DNA from: an uncultured Alphaproteobacteria bacterium
GTDB taxonomy: Bacteria > Pseudomonadota > Alphaproteobacteria > Rhizobiales > Hyphomicrobiaceae
Reading direction: 5' to 3'
DNA: 5,780 bases
Assembly: GCA_937950105.1 (NCBI GenBank)
Contig: CALFEM010000045.1
Span: 1 to 5,780 of the forward strand
In this document: in pieces, positions 5,738 to 5,780 of the stretch
Layout: each line of letters opens with the position of its first letter
How positions within the stretch are numbered: the first letter of the stretch is position 1
The notes under the pieces: model-generated
The model's input: only the letters and a program-made list of their open reading frames with translations
Told to the model about the DNA's origin: nothing
The model's database searches: none
Made by a program: the position numbers and the translations under genes

Positions 5738-5780
5738 ACCACTCGGAAACTACAACTTCATTTCCCACCCATTTACCGCC

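Noticed and set aside
5738..5780. Possible promoter for the methyltransferase in the AT-richer right edge
   Set aside because: I could not place a convincing -35/-10 pair, and the region is cut by the window end.

Overview
The window is GC-rich and its genes strongly prefer codons ending in G or C. Together with the gene content, this points to an alphaproteobacterium, probably a member of the Hyphomicrobiales (Rhizobiales). The best taxonomic hint is the hydroxyacid dehydrogenase at 3466-4425. As recalled, it looks very close to the well-known NADH-dependent D-glycerate dehydrogenase (hydroxypyruvate reductase) of Hyphomicrobium methylovorum. No database search was possible.

Layout from left to right: (1) The plus strand, 3-3390, holds a tightly coupled unit. 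It runs from a 5'-truncated TRAP transporter small permease (DctQ type), through a TRAP large permease (DctM type), to an amidase-signature-family hydrolase. Both junctions are ATGA overlaps, so the three genes are probably cotranscribed and translationally coupled. The periplasmic binding protein (DctP type) that the transporter needs is not in the window and would be expected upstream. (2) A perfect 14-bp inverted repeat lies between the amidase and the convergent dehydrogenase (3423-3455). It is a plausible bidirectional terminator or a dispersed palindromic repeat. (3) The minus strand, 3466-4425, encodes a complete D-glycerate dehydrogenase/glyoxylate reductase. (4) A 199-bp divergent intergenic region (4426-4624) leads into a small plus-strand gene (4625-5023). 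Its product is an unrecognised, probably exported or membrane-anchored protein of 132 residues. (5) After a gap of only 21 bp comes a convergent class I SAM-dependent methyltransferase on the minus strand (5045-5728, GTG start).

Functional reading: the transporter-amidase unit suggests uptake of a small organic acid, possibly one carrying an amide or the precursor of one, followed by cytoplasmic amide hydrolysis. The neighbouring dehydrogenase interconverts hydroxypyruvate/D-glycerate or glyoxylate/glycolate. It could share the same carbon metabolism, but it has its own strand and promoter region, so that link is only an inference. The last two genes show no evident link to the transport unit. 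I see no RNA gene, mobile element, CRISPR array or phage-like gene. The window reads as ordinary chromosomal metabolic DNA, not as a clearly novel system. The most interesting parts are the coupling of TRAP permeases to an amidase with a variant nucleophile motif, and the uncharacterised small exported protein.
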